DNA from: Actinomycetales bacterium
Lineage (GTDB): Bacteria > Actinomycetota > Actinomycetes > Actinomycetales > Dermatophilaceae
Assembly (NCBI GenBank): GCA_016710645.1
Contig: JADJVI010000057.1
Location: 1-56,599, forward strand
Direction: 5' to 3'
DNA length: 56,599 nucleotides
Positions 25,130-33,298 of this stretch are shown one piece after another; position 1 is the stretch's first letter, and every line of letters begins with the position of its first letter. A program made the position numbers and the translations under genes. Under the pieces are notes generated by a model. That model worked only from the letters and a program-made list of their open reading frames with translations, made no database searches and was not told the DNA's origin.

Positions 25130-26503
25130 TCAGGACTTGGCCGCTGCGTCGACCTGGGCCTTGACCGCCGAGGCAAAGGCTTTCCGATCCGCGGCGGTGG
25201 CATTGGCCGGCAGCGGAGCGCTCATGTCGACATTGCCGTACTTCGCCTCCAGCCACTCGGTGTCGGCGTCGTCGTACCACCCGCGAGTCTCGACGCCGTC
25301 GAGCACCTCGATGTCCAGCTCGTCATAGCCGGACAGCCCGAGCGCCCGCGCCTTGGCAAAGCAATTCTCTTCGTCGGTGCGGTCCCGCAGGTTGCTCAGG
25401 GGAGTGTCATAGAGCAGCGAGTAGGCCGGGTTCTCGTCGACGGTCTGCATGGCCGAGGAGATGACGTAGCCCCTGCGGGCCTGGGACAGGGCGTCGCACT
25501 CGCGGATGCCCTTGACGTCGTCGGGCTGGTAGGTCACGTCGACGGTGTCGGTGAACACGCCCGCGTAGTTGCCGAGCTTGCCGGACTTGATCATGGCTCG
25601 GTACTGCGCCTTGGTCAGCGTCGGCCCGGCGAGGATAAGGCTGTCGGTCGGCACCGGGCGCGAGGTCGGTGCGGTCGAGTCGGTGCTCGTGGGCGTCGAG
25701 GTCTTGGAAGGGCTCGGAGTCGACACGGCCTTCGTCGTCGGTGCGGCGACGGGCGCCGTCGCCGAGGGCTTGGCGTCCGAGACCACCGAGGACACCAGGC
25801 CGCGGACGGCGAAGAACCCTCCGACCAGCAACAACACCAGCGCGCCCGCAACGATCCCCACGATCTGCGGCGCCTTGCTCTTGCGCGGCGGTCCCGCCGG
25901 GGTCCCCGGACCCGGATAGGTCGGGCCACCCGGGTATGCCGTGCCCGGCAGGTTCCCACCTGGGTAGCTTGCGCCGGGATAGCTCGGACCGCCCGGGTAT
26001 GCCGTGCCCGGCGCGTTCGCGCCTGAAGCGGTCGCCCCGGGGTAGGTCGCGCCGGAAGGGCTCCCGGGCGCCGGCGGGGCCGACGGGGCCGGCGTCGCAA
26101 AGGGGTCGGACGGCATACCGGCTGGTGGAGGTGTGGAGCCGGCGGTGGCGCCCGACGGTCCCCAGGGGCTACCCGCCTGCGGGATCGGGGGGACCGGCGG
26201 CAGGGGCTGCCCGGTCGCAGCAGGGGGCGGCCACGGCTGGCCGGACGGCGGGGGCGGCGGCGCGGCCGTCGGCATCGCGGTGGTGGGCGCGGTCGGGATC
26301 GGCATGGTCGGCGCGTGCCCGGCCGGCCCGCTCCACATCCCCTCCGGCGCAGCGGCCGGTTGGCCGTCTGCGTCGACCCAGAACTGCCACCCCTCCGGCG
26401 CGGCCGGCCAGGAGGGGTCAGGTGACCACCCAGCCGCCGGCTGGAACCCCTCAGGGGCCGGGGGCCACCCGGGGGGCGCGGTGAACGTCGGCTGCGAGGT
26501 CAC
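25130..26503 (-). CDS. Pro-rich single-pass membrane protein, unknown
   Basis: 457 residues. The N-terminal 225 are cytoplasmic and extremely rich in Pro, Gly and Ala, with PPGWPPAPEGFQPAAGW and PEGWQFWVDADGQ repeats like DUF2510-type signal regions and runs of YPGG (AYPGGPSYPGASYPGG). One membrane helix follows a basic KSKAP stretch (QIVGIVAGALVLLLVGGFFA). The outer part has a Ser/Thr/Pro linker and a C-terminal domain from about 310 with two Cys (IRECDALS, ENCFAKAR). Two GGTATGCCGTG copies encode the AYPGG units, so the dispersed word and the protein repeat coincide. It overlaps the CopD-CtaG gene by 4 bases (ATGA). I do not recognise the outer domain. Confidence 0.75.
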   Translation of the reverse strand: MTSQPTFTAPPGWPPAPEGFQPAAGWSPDPSWPAAPEGWQFWVDADGQPAAAPEGMWSGPAGHAPTMPIPTAPTTAMPTAAPPPPPSGQPWPPPAATGQPLPPVPPIPQAGSPWGPSGATAGSTPPPAGMPSDPFATPAPSAPPAPGSPSGATYPGATASGANAPGTAYPGGPSYPGASYPGGNLPGTAYPGGPTYPGPGTPAGPPRKSKAPQIVGIVAGALVLLLVGGFFAVRGLVSSVVSDAKPSATAPVAAPTTKAVSTPSPSKTSTPTSTDSTAPTSRPVPTDSLILAGPTLTKAQYRAMIKSGKLGNYAGVFTDTVDVTYQPDDVKGIRECDALSQARRGYVISSAMQTVDENPAYSLLYDTPLSNLRDRTDEENCFAKARALGLSGYDELDIEVLDGVETRGWYDDADTEWLEAKYGNVDMSAPLPANATAADRKAFASAVKAQVDAAAKS

Positions 26504-28545
26504 TGTCGGTTCCTTTCGTGGCGCTCGTGCGCGCTGCGTTCCGCCGCCTCTTGGCGAGCGTCTTGCTGTGCCAACAATGCGAGTTGCTCGTTGTATGCCA
26601 CCAAATCAGCGTCGCCGTCGCGGTCGGCCTGCCGGTCGTGCCGGCGGGCCTCCGCGTCGTCGGACTTGACCCAGGCCAGCACGACGAGCAGTGCAAGGAA
26701 CAGCGAGGGGAAGTCACCGATGCCCCACGCGATGGTGCCGCCCATCGACTGGTCGGCCAGCACATCGGGCACCCAGGGGACCGCGATGCGTTCGAAGAAG
26801 CCGCCGGCCAAGAGGGTGTTGGTCGACTGCATCGCGACGCCGAAGAAGGCGTGGAACGAGATCGTCACGAAGAGGATGACCAGGCGCAGCGACGGAGCCC
26901 ACTTGCGCGGACCGGGGTCGGTGCCGACGAGGACCATCGCGAAGAGGTAGCCGGCCAGCAGGAAGTGGATGATCATGAACACGTGCCCGGTGTGGGTGGT
27001 CAGCGCCAGTTCGAACAGCGGCGTGTAGTAGAAGATCACCAGGCTGAACGCGAAGTTGATCGAGGCGACCACCGGATTGGCCCAGGCCGCAAGGTATTTC
27101 GAGTGGACCAGGCCGAGGATGATCTCGCGCGGCCCGTAGGTGCCGTCCTTGCGATGCGGCGCGACGCGCACCACGAGCGTGATCGGGGCGGCCAGCACGA
27201 GGAACACCGGCACGACCATGGCGACCGACATGTGCAGGATCATGTGCCACGAGAACGAGAACCTGCCGTAGACACCGGGCGCGCCACAGGCGGTCCAGAT
27301 GAAGACCCCCCAGCCCAGCACCCACATGATGGTGCGCCCGATGGACCAGCGGTCACCGCGCCGGTGCAGGCGCACGACCGCGCCGATATAGAGCGCGATC
27401 GCGACGACGGCGACGGTGCCCCACAGCCAGTCCCAGCGCCACATGGTCAGCCACGAGGTGGAGGTCGGCGCGGGTGGCATGGGGTAGTTGGTCAGCGCTT
27501 CGGCCAGCGTTTCCGGTTGCGGGCGAAGCTTATTGGGGTTGCCAGTGCGCGCCAGCGCCGTCGCGACCCCGACTGTCGCACCCATGACGAGCAACTCGAC
27601 GAGCACCAGCCGCACGAAGGTCGACACCCGTCCCGGTTCGGCCCGCAGCCGCGCGACGACGACCCGGCGCTGCTGCCAACCGATGCCGCCGAGCACGACG
27701 AGCGCGGCCACCTTCGCGAGAATGAGGGCCCCGTATGCCGTGCCGAGGTCGCCCAGCCCCTGCATGCGCACCGCGGCGCTCACCACTCCGGACAGGCCCA
27801 CGGTCAGCAACGCCCAGCCCGCTATGACGGAGTAGCGCTCGACGACGACTGGCAACCACTTGCCGAGGGTGGGCCGCAGCACGGTCACGGCGGCCAGGCC
27901 ACCGACCCAGGCAGCCGTGCCGACGAGATGGAAGATCAGCGCGTTGACAGCGGTCTCGTGCTCAAGGGTGCTCGCTGCGTGACCGGCCAGGGCCAGTGGG
28001 AAAAGCGCTGTGAGAGAGACGATTCCGGCCCAGAGGCTGGCCAACCGCCTGCTTGAGCTGGCCGCGATCGTCACCGCGATGGCGACGAGCAGGGAGCTGA
28101 TGAGCCCCTCGCGCAAGGGCTCGATCGACCACACGAAGGCTTGGAACTGGACGAAGAAGCCTTGGCTGCCGACCGGCATACCGGCAATGTCGGCAAAGCC
28201 GAGCACCACGCCGACCAGACCGGCGACGATCCACACAATGCCCGCGATGATGCCGAGCCGGCTGCCCCTGGCCAGGGCGCCTGGGGCGCGGTCGGGCACG
28301 GTGCAGGCGGTCATGACGAACAGCCCGATGCACAGCGCTGCGGCGAGGTCGTGGACGGCCCGCACGAGGGGCAGTCCCCATCGGACCAGGCTGCCGGGGT
28401 CCTGCAGGCCCGCGACAGCAGGGGCAGCGGCTCCGCCGACCATCGCCGAGACGATGACGGCGAGCAGGGCGGCCAGGGTGGCGAGGGCGAAGGGCAGGAC
28501 TGGGGAACCGTGGGCAGAGCGCGCGGCCGGGACGGATGTGGCCAT
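26500..28545 (-). CDS. CopD-CtaG fusion membrane protein (copper/cytochrome oxidase assembly)
   Basis: 681 residues, about 14-16 helices. The first half (to about residue 330) is CopD-like: PLVRAVHDLAAALCIGLFV with a His, TLEHETAVNALIFHLVGTA and WVGGLAAVTVL, the usual copper-handling His positions. The second half (about 370-640) is the caa3-type CtaG domain: SFSWHMILHMSVAMVVPVFL, TLVVRVAPHRKDG, THTGHVFMIIHFLLAGYLF and FHAFFGVAMQSTN, with its set of conserved His and Met. The C-terminal tail is charged (DDAEARRHDRQADRDGDADL). The fusion is standard in actinobacteria and is thought to deliver copper to heme-copper oxidase. It overlaps the Pro-rich gene downstream. Confidence 0.92.
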   Translation of the reverse strand: MATSVPAARSAHGSPVLPFALATLAALLAVIVSAMVGGAAAPAVAGLQDPGSLVRWGLPLVRAVHDLAAALCIGLFVMTACTVPDRAPGALARGSRLGIIAGIVWIVAGLVGVVLGFADIAGMPVGSQGFFVQFQAFVWSIEPLREGLISSLLVAIAVTIAASSSRRLASLWAGIVSLTALFPLALAGHAASTLEHETAVNALIFHLVGTAAWVGGLAAVTVLRPTLGKWLPVVVERYSVIAGWALLTVGLSGVVSAAVRMQGLGDLGTAYGALILAKVAALVVLGGIGWQQRRVVVARLRAEPGRVSTFVRLVLVELLVMGATVGVATALARTGNPNKLRPQPETLAEALTNYPMPPAPTSTSWLTMWRWDWLWGTVAVVAIALYIGAVVRLHRRGDRWSIGRTIMWVLGWGVFIWTACGAPGVYGRFSFSWHMILHMSVAMVVPVFLVLAAPITLVVRVAPHRKDGTYGPREIILGLVHSKYLAAWANPVVASINFAFSLVIFYYTPLFELALTTHTGHVFMIIHFLLAGYLFAMVLVGTDPGPRKWAPSLRLVILFVTISFHAFFGVAMQSTNTLLAGGFFERIAVPWVPDVLADQSMGGTIAWGIGDFPSLFLALLVVLAWVKSDDAEARRHDRQADRDGDADLVAYNEQLALLAQQDARQEAAERSAHERHERNRQ

Positions 28546-28609
28546 GGGTCAACCATAGGGAGTCGGGGGCGGCCCGCAGGCCGTGGGTCGCGCGGCGCTA
28601 AATTGGCGT

Positions 28610-29560
28610 ATGCCGCTCTCGCCGCCGGTCCCCAGCGACCTGCCCGCTCTCGTTGACGCTTTCGAGCAGACCCTGCGAGCAGTGCTCGACCTGGGGCAAG
28701 GGTGCACGACCGACGACTTCGGGCTCGCCACCGAGTGCCCCGGGTGGACCGTGCAGGATCAACTGGCCCATGTCAGCTCGATCGAGGTGGCCATTGCCGG
28801 AGGCGCGGAGCCTCCGGAAGTGCCGGATCTGCCGCACGTGCTCAACGAGTTCGGCCGCTATATGGAGCGTGGGGTGGCCGAGCGACGCTGGTGGTCGGGG
28901 CAGCGAGTAGTCGACGAGTTGGCCGACGTCATCGACCGGCGGATGGCCGCCCTGCGGGCGCCCGGCCTGACCGCGGAGACGCCGGTGACGCTCCCGCTGT
29001 CGATCTCGTTGCCGGCGACCACACTCGGTGAGTTGATGGTCCTGCGCACCCGCGATGTCTGGGCGCATGAGCAGGACATCCGGGTCGCCCTCGGTCGCCC
29101 TTGCGGGCTCGACACGGTGGGCGCGGCGATCTTCACCCAGACGGTCTTCCGGTCGCTGGGCCTGCTCGCGTCGCGGGTGGCTCGGGTGCCGGCTGGCGAG
29201 GTGGTCGTCCTGGAGTCGACGGGTCCCGTGGTCGGTGTCGCCGGGGTGCGGATTGGCGTGCGTGACGACGGCAAGCCATTGGGGATCGTCTTGTCCGACG
29301 CCGAGATCCAGTCACTGCGGGCCGGTATTGGCTCCGCTGGTGACGGGACCAGTGATAGCGCGGGCAGTGGCACCGAGGTCATCGAGCCGACCGCCGGAGT
29401 GATCGGGGCGACCGCCGGGGTCACCTGGATCTCGATAGACACCGAGGCGTTGACCCGTCGCGGCGGCGGTCGACGTTCGACCGATGCCACCCCGTATGCC
29501 GTGTCCGGCGACCCCGGCATCGCGCGCGCCGTCGTCGAGGCCCTCGTCATCACCCCCTGA
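28610..29560 (+). CDS. Mycothiol-dependent maleylpyruvate isomerase/DinB-family protein
   Basis: A 316-residue soluble protein of the MDMPI group. The N-terminal four-helix bundle has ECPGWTVQDQLAHVSSIEVA (metal His), and the second half of the metal site is in RTRDVWAHEQDIRVALGRP (Glu/His). The C-terminal 120 residues form the SCP2-like domain with an extra Gly/Ser-rich insert. Such enzymes use mycothiol as thiol cofactor, an actinobacterial trait. The ATG at 28610 lies inside a GTATGCCG word. A TAAATT box 5-10 bases before it and the absence of a ribosome site suggest a leaderless message. The substrate is unknown, as for most of this group. It is divergent to the CopD-CtaG gene. Confidence 0.82.
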   Translation: MPLSPPVPSDLPALVDAFEQTLRAVLDLGQGCTTDDFGLATECPGWTVQDQLAHVSSIEVAIAGGAEPPEVPDLPHVLNEFGRYMERGVAERRWWSGQRVVDELADVIDRRMAALRAPGLTAETPVTLPLSISLPATTLGELMVLRTRDVWAHEQDIRVALGRPCGLDTVGAAIFTQTVFRSLGLLASRVARVPAGEVVVLESTGPVVGVAGVRIGVRDDGKPLGIVLSDAEIQSLRAGIGSAGDGTSDSAGSGTEVIEPTAGVIGATAGVTWISIDTEALTRRGGGRRSTDATPYAVSGDPGIARAVVEALVITP

Positions 29561-29601
29561 GCGCGTCGACCAGCCCCCCTCGCAGCGACCCCTCTTCCCA
29601 G

Positions 29602-29651
29602 TTTTGGTGTGGCGGATTATGCGCCAGGGCGCCAAGTCCGCCACACCAAAA
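29602..29651. repeat. 50-bp palindromic repeat, copy 3
   Basis: TTTTGGTGTGGCGGA at 29602-29616 and its complement at 29637-29651; pairing extends outward to 29598 and 29655 (CCAG/CTGG). The centre GCGCC-AGG-GCGCC resembles copy 2. It lies between convergent genes, 42 bases after one stop and 27 before the other. Confidence 0.82.
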
Positions 29652-29677
29652 CTGGTCAGGAGGGTTGGGGGGTCAGC

Positions 29678-31405
29678 TCAGTGGCCCACGGCCGGGGGAA
29701 CGAACTCGGCGTCGTCGTCTGCAGCGTCACCCTCGGGCGAACCGCCAGCGCGAGCCTTCTGGAAGGACTCGGCCGAGCGCAGCTCGACGTGCGGGAGGAA
29801 CAGCGAGGCGATGAACGCGAAGACGAGCAGCCCGGAGGCCACGAGGAACACCGTCGACATCGCGTCCGAGAACCCCACGAGGAACGGGCGGGCCAGCCGC
29901 GGGTCGATGAGGTTGAGGAAGGACGAGTCGTTGAGCGCATTGCTGAAGCCGCTGGCCGCGTCGCCCGTGGCCGCGCCCGCCTTCATCTGCGAGATGAACG
30001 CCTGGTTGGCGGCAGCGTCGCCGACCGGCGAGCGCAGCGCGGCCTGGAAGTCGGCCTGCGGCGCGAGGGTGTGGAATGCCTCGCCGATCTTGTCCTTGGC
30101 GCTGGAGAACAGCAGCGACAAGAAGATCGCGGTGCCCAAGGTGCCACCGATCTGCCGGGTGAAGGTCGCCGACGAGGTGGCCACCCCGATATCACGCAGC
30201 GGGACGGCGTTCTGGATGGCGAGGGTGAGCGGCTGGAAGTTGAAGCCCAGGCCCATGCCGAAGAACACCATGACGATCATCGACTGCCACAGCGGTGTGT
30301 CGGCCGTGACGTAGTGGAAGACGAACAGCGAGACCACGAGCAGCCCGGCGCCCATGATCGGGTAGCGGCGGTAGCGGCCGGTGCGCGAGATGAGCTGGCC
30401 GGACAGGATCGAGCCGAACATGATGCCGAGGGTCATCGGGAGCAACTGCAGGCCGGCCTGGGTGGCCGAGGCGCCCTTGACGATCTGCAGGTAGAGCGGC
30501 AGCGCAGCGAGGCCACCGAACATGCCCATACCGATGAAGACCGACCCGATCGAGGCCCAGGCGACGGTGCGGTTGGTGAACAGCCGCAGCGGGATGAGCG
30601 CCTCTTCACCCATCGACCGCTCGATGAACCAGCCCGCGACGAAGCCGACGAGCCCGATGGCGTAGCAGATCAGTGAGGTCGTCGAGGTCCAGCCCCACTC
30701 GCGGCCCTGCTCGGCGACGATGAGCAGCGGCACGACGGCGACGGTCAGCGCGACCGCGCCCCACCAGTCGATGCGGTGGTCGAGACGGCGGTGGTGCAGG
30801 TGCAGGGTGCGGGTGACGACGAAGAGCGCCGCGACGGCGATCGGGACGTTGACGAGGAACACCCAACGCCAGCCGTCGATGCCCAGGATCTTGTCGGCGC
30901 CGGCGAAGAAGCCACCGATGACCGGGCCGAGCACACTCGATGACCCGAAGACGGCGAGGAAGTAGCCCTGGTACTTGGCCCGCTCCCGCGGCGGCACGAT
31001 GTCACCGATGATGGCCAGGGCGAGCGAGAAGAGCCCGCCGGCGCCGATGCCCTGGATGGCGCGGAAGGCGGCCAGCGACGGGATCGACCAGGCGAGCGTG
31101 CACAGCATCGATCCGATGGTGAAGATGGTGATCGCGGCGATGAAGAACGGCTTGCGCCCGTAGATGTCAGACAGTTTCCCGTAGAGCGGGGTCGCGATCG
31201 TCGAAGTGATGAGGTATGCCGTGGTGACCCACGCCTGCGCGGACAACCCCTGCAGGTGGTCGGCGATGACCCGCATCGCCGAGGCGACGATGGTCTGGTC
31301 CAGGGCCGCGAGGAACATCCCCATCATGAGCCCGATGAGGATGGTGACGATCTGTTTGTGGGTCAGCGGTTCATCCCGTGACACGGGTACTGCGGTGGCG
31401 GACAT
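29678..31405 (-). CDS. MFS drug exporter, DHA2 (EmrB/QacA) family, 14 helices
   Basis: A 575-residue proton-driven exporter. LMMGMFLAALDQTIVASAM is helix 1 with its membrane-buried Asp (motif D1). Motif A is GKLSDIYGRKPFF, motif B FRAIQGIGAGGLFSL, motif C VLGPVIGGFFAG. The 14-helix plan is shown by the extra pair around LTVAVVPLLIVAEQGREW. The C-terminal cytoplasmic tail is acidic (EGDAADDDAEFVPP). The gene is downstream of and co-directional with a MarR regulator 116 bases away, a common self-regulated drug-efflux arrangement. Substrates cannot be predicted. Its stop faces the 50-bp palindrome. Confidence 0.93.
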   Translation of the reverse strand: MSATAVPVSRDEPLTHKQIVTILIGLMMGMFLAALDQTIVASAMRVIADHLQGLSAQAWVTTAYLITSTIATPLYGKLSDIYGRKPFFIAAITIFTIGSMLCTLAWSIPSLAAFRAIQGIGAGGLFSLALAIIGDIVPPRERAKYQGYFLAVFGSSSVLGPVIGGFFAGADKILGIDGWRWVFLVNVPIAVAALFVVTRTLHLHHRRLDHRIDWWGAVALTVAVVPLLIVAEQGREWGWTSTTSLICYAIGLVGFVAGWFIERSMGEEALIPLRLFTNRTVAWASIGSVFIGMGMFGGLAALPLYLQIVKGASATQAGLQLLPMTLGIMFGSILSGQLISRTGRYRRYPIMGAGLLVVSLFVFHYVTADTPLWQSMIVMVFFGMGLGFNFQPLTLAIQNAVPLRDIGVATSSATFTRQIGGTLGTAIFLSLLFSSAKDKIGEAFHTLAPQADFQAALRSPVGDAAANQAFISQMKAGAATGDAASGFSNALNDSSFLNLIDPRLARPFLVGFSDAMSTVFLVASGLLVFAFIASLFLPHVELRSAESFQKARAGGSPEGDAADDDAEFVPPAVGH

Positions 31406-31521
31406 GACTCTCCTCGGACGGCATACGGACTGTTGTGCAGGAGCGGGACGGGCGGGTAGTGCAGCGGGACCCGCCGGCGAAGCCCCTCGTCAGAGGCGGC
31501 AGGGCGGGACGTGAGACGGGA

Positions 31522-32031
31522 TCAGTGCGGGCGGGGCTCGACGTCCGCGGGGGCGTCGGTGCGAGCGCGAGTGGCTTCCAGGTCGTCGGCGAACCGGGTG
31601 ACATCGCCGGCGAACCGGTCGAGTTCTTCCGGCGTCCACTGGGACAGCACCCGGCCGAGCCACGCCCCGCGGGACGCCGTCATCCGGTCGACGACCGCCC
31701 GACCCGTGTCGGTGAGGCTGAGCACGGCGACGCGGCCGTCGTGCGGGTCGGTGTCCTTGGCGATGACGCCGAGCGCTGTGAGGTGGCTGACTTGGCGGCT
31801 GACGGTCGACACCTCGGCGTGGATGCAGCTGGCCAGGTCGGAGACTCGCTTGCTGCCGTCGGTCAGGTTGTTGAGCACCGCGAAGTGGGTGAAGTCGACG
31901 CCCGGCATCGGTGCCGGCGCCTGTTCCTTCATCGCCGCGAACAGTTTGCCAACGCGGATGAACTCGGCCGCGAGCCGGGCCGTGGCATCGGTGGCCACAG
32001 ACCGGTCGAGCGGGTCAGCGTGGGACGGCAT
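31522..32031 (-). CDS. MarR-family transcription regulator
   Basis: 169 residues from ATG 32031, which lies within a GGTATGCCGTC word; a longer open frame upstream lacks family features. The winged helix is plain: GVDFTHFAVLNNLTDGSKRV, then DLASCIHAEVSTVSRQVSHL (recognition helix), and the wing DPHDGRVAVLSLTDTGRAVV. One Cys (SCIHAE) lies in the first DNA-binding helix region and could respond to oxidants. Dimerising helices are at both ends. It is upstream of the DHA2 exporter and likely represses it. I did not find a clear palindrome in the 116-base gap, though DNA around 31406-31450 has a GGCATAC word. Confidence 0.88.
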   Translation of the reverse strand: MPSHADPLDRSVATDATARLAAEFIRVGKLFAAMKEQAPAPMPGVDFTHFAVLNNLTDGSKRVSDLASCIHAEVSTVSRQVSHLTALGVIAKDTDPHDGRVAVLSLTDTGRAVVDRMTASRGAWLGRVLSQWTPEELDRFAGDVTRFADDLEATRARTDAPADVEPRPH

Positions 32032-32140
32032 ACCTGGGTGGCTTCTTTCGGGCGCGGGTTCCAGCGAGCGAGATGGTTGTTTGCAGCACGCAACTGTATG
32101 CCGGTCGGTCGCATTCCCCAAACCGCCAGGATTCTTCGGG

Positions 32141-33298
32141 TCAGCTCCCGGAACTGCCCAGCGAACCGACCAGGTCGACGCCCCCGCCGATCATGGTGCG
32201 CCAGCTCTCGTCGTAGTAGCGCTGCGGCGTCGCCCGGAACATCGCAGCCCGCGCGCCGGTCGCGAGCCGCCCGCGCATCAGCGCCATCTGTCCGAACTGC
32301 CTTGCGCGAGAGGCAATCTCACGAACCCTCGGGGCTCGCAGAGTGCGGTACCGCAGCAGCGCGCCGTCGACCCCGTCGTCCAAGACCCGGGCCAGCACGA
32401 GGGCGTCCTCGATCGCCATGGCCGCGCCCTGACCGACGTTGGGGGTCATGGCGTGAGCCGCATCACCGAGCAGAATCGCGCGCGGCACGCCCCACTCGTG
32501 GCGGGAGAGTTCCAGCAGGTCGTGGTGGAAGGGCGGGGTGTCGGGCAGGCTCGCGACGAGGTCGCCGCACACGCCATGCCCGAGGTATGCCGTGAACTCC
32601 TCCCGCAGCGTCGACCAGGCGGGTGCCGGGCGGCCCTGCGGCGTGACCTTCAGCAGGTAGTAGTAGACGGTGTCGTCGCTCATCGGGAAGACGCCGACGC
32701 GGGTGCCGTTGGCCCAGGCTTCGACCGCCGTGTGCCCGATGTCCATCGGCGCTAGGCCGCGCCAGCAGGTCTCACCGGCATACCTCAGGGTTTGTGGGCC
32801 GCAGACCTGGGTGCGGATAGCGCTGTGCAGGCCGTCAGCACCGACGAGCAGGTCGGCGGTGAGGGTCTGGCCGTCGCCGAGCGCGACCTCGACCTCGCGA
32901 GCTCGCGCGCGAACGCCGGTGACGGTGGTGCCGAGGCGGACTTCGACGTCGGCAGGCAGCGCCGCAGCGATGAGCTGGTGCAGGTGGGGGCGGCTGAGGC
33001 CGTAGCTCGGGCCGAAATCGGCGCGCAGTTTGGTGATGTCGACGACGCCGAGGAGCCGGCCGTTGTCGCGGCGCAACTCCATGGCATCGAGCACCTGGCC
33101 GGCGAGCGGCCCGTCGGCGCTGACCTCGATGCCGAGGGTGGCCAGGGCCTGGACGGCATTGGCTGCGACGAGCAGCCCGGCGCCGATCGCCTCAAAGGCC
33201 GGTGCCCGCTCGATGAGGGTGACCTGGTGACCTCGCTGAGCGAGGGCGACCGATGCGGTCAGCCCGCCGATTCCGGCCCCGACGACGATCACCCGCAT
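32141..33298 (-). CDS. FAD-dependent monooxygenase (PHBH/aromatic hydroxylase family)
   Basis: 385 residues from ATG 33298, decided by the strong ribosome site GGGAGGTGG just before it. The Rossmann motif is at the very start (MRVIVVGAGIGGLTASVALA). The family DG motif is in LLVGADGLHSAIRTQ, and the second FAD motif in AILLGDAAHAMTPNVGQGAA followed by MAIEDALVLA. Enzymes of this group hydroxylate aromatic rings or act on antibiotics and quinones with NAD(P)H and O2. As written, the frame runs on upstream into the MFS gene through a 29-base homopolymer, giving one 800-residue open frame; I treat it as two genes because the internal start is ideal. Substrate unknown. Confidence 0.88.
   Translation of the reverse strand: MRVIVVGAGIGGLTASVALAQRGHQVTLIERAPAFEAIGAGLLVAANAVQALATLGIEVSADGPLAGQVLDAMELRRDNGRLLGVVDITKLRADFGPSYGLSRPHLHQLIAAALPADVEVRLGTTVTGVRARAREVEVALGDGQTLTADLLVGADGLHSAIRTQVCGPQTLRYAGETCWRGLAPMDIGHTAVEAWANGTRVGVFPMSDDTVYYYLLKVTPQGRPAPAWSTLREEFTAYLGHGVCGDLVASLPDTPPFHHDLLELSRHEWGVPRAILLGDAAHAMTPNVGQGAAMAIEDALVLARVLDDGVDGALLRYRTLRAPRVREIASRARQFGQMALMRGRLATGARAAMFRATPQRYYDESWRTMIGGGVDLVGSLGSSGS

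Noticed and set aside
26518..28056. Long plus-strand open frame opposite the CopD-CtaG gene
   Set aside because: Composition is His/Asp/Glu/Arg repeats typical of the reverse reading of membrane helices; no start signal or domain.
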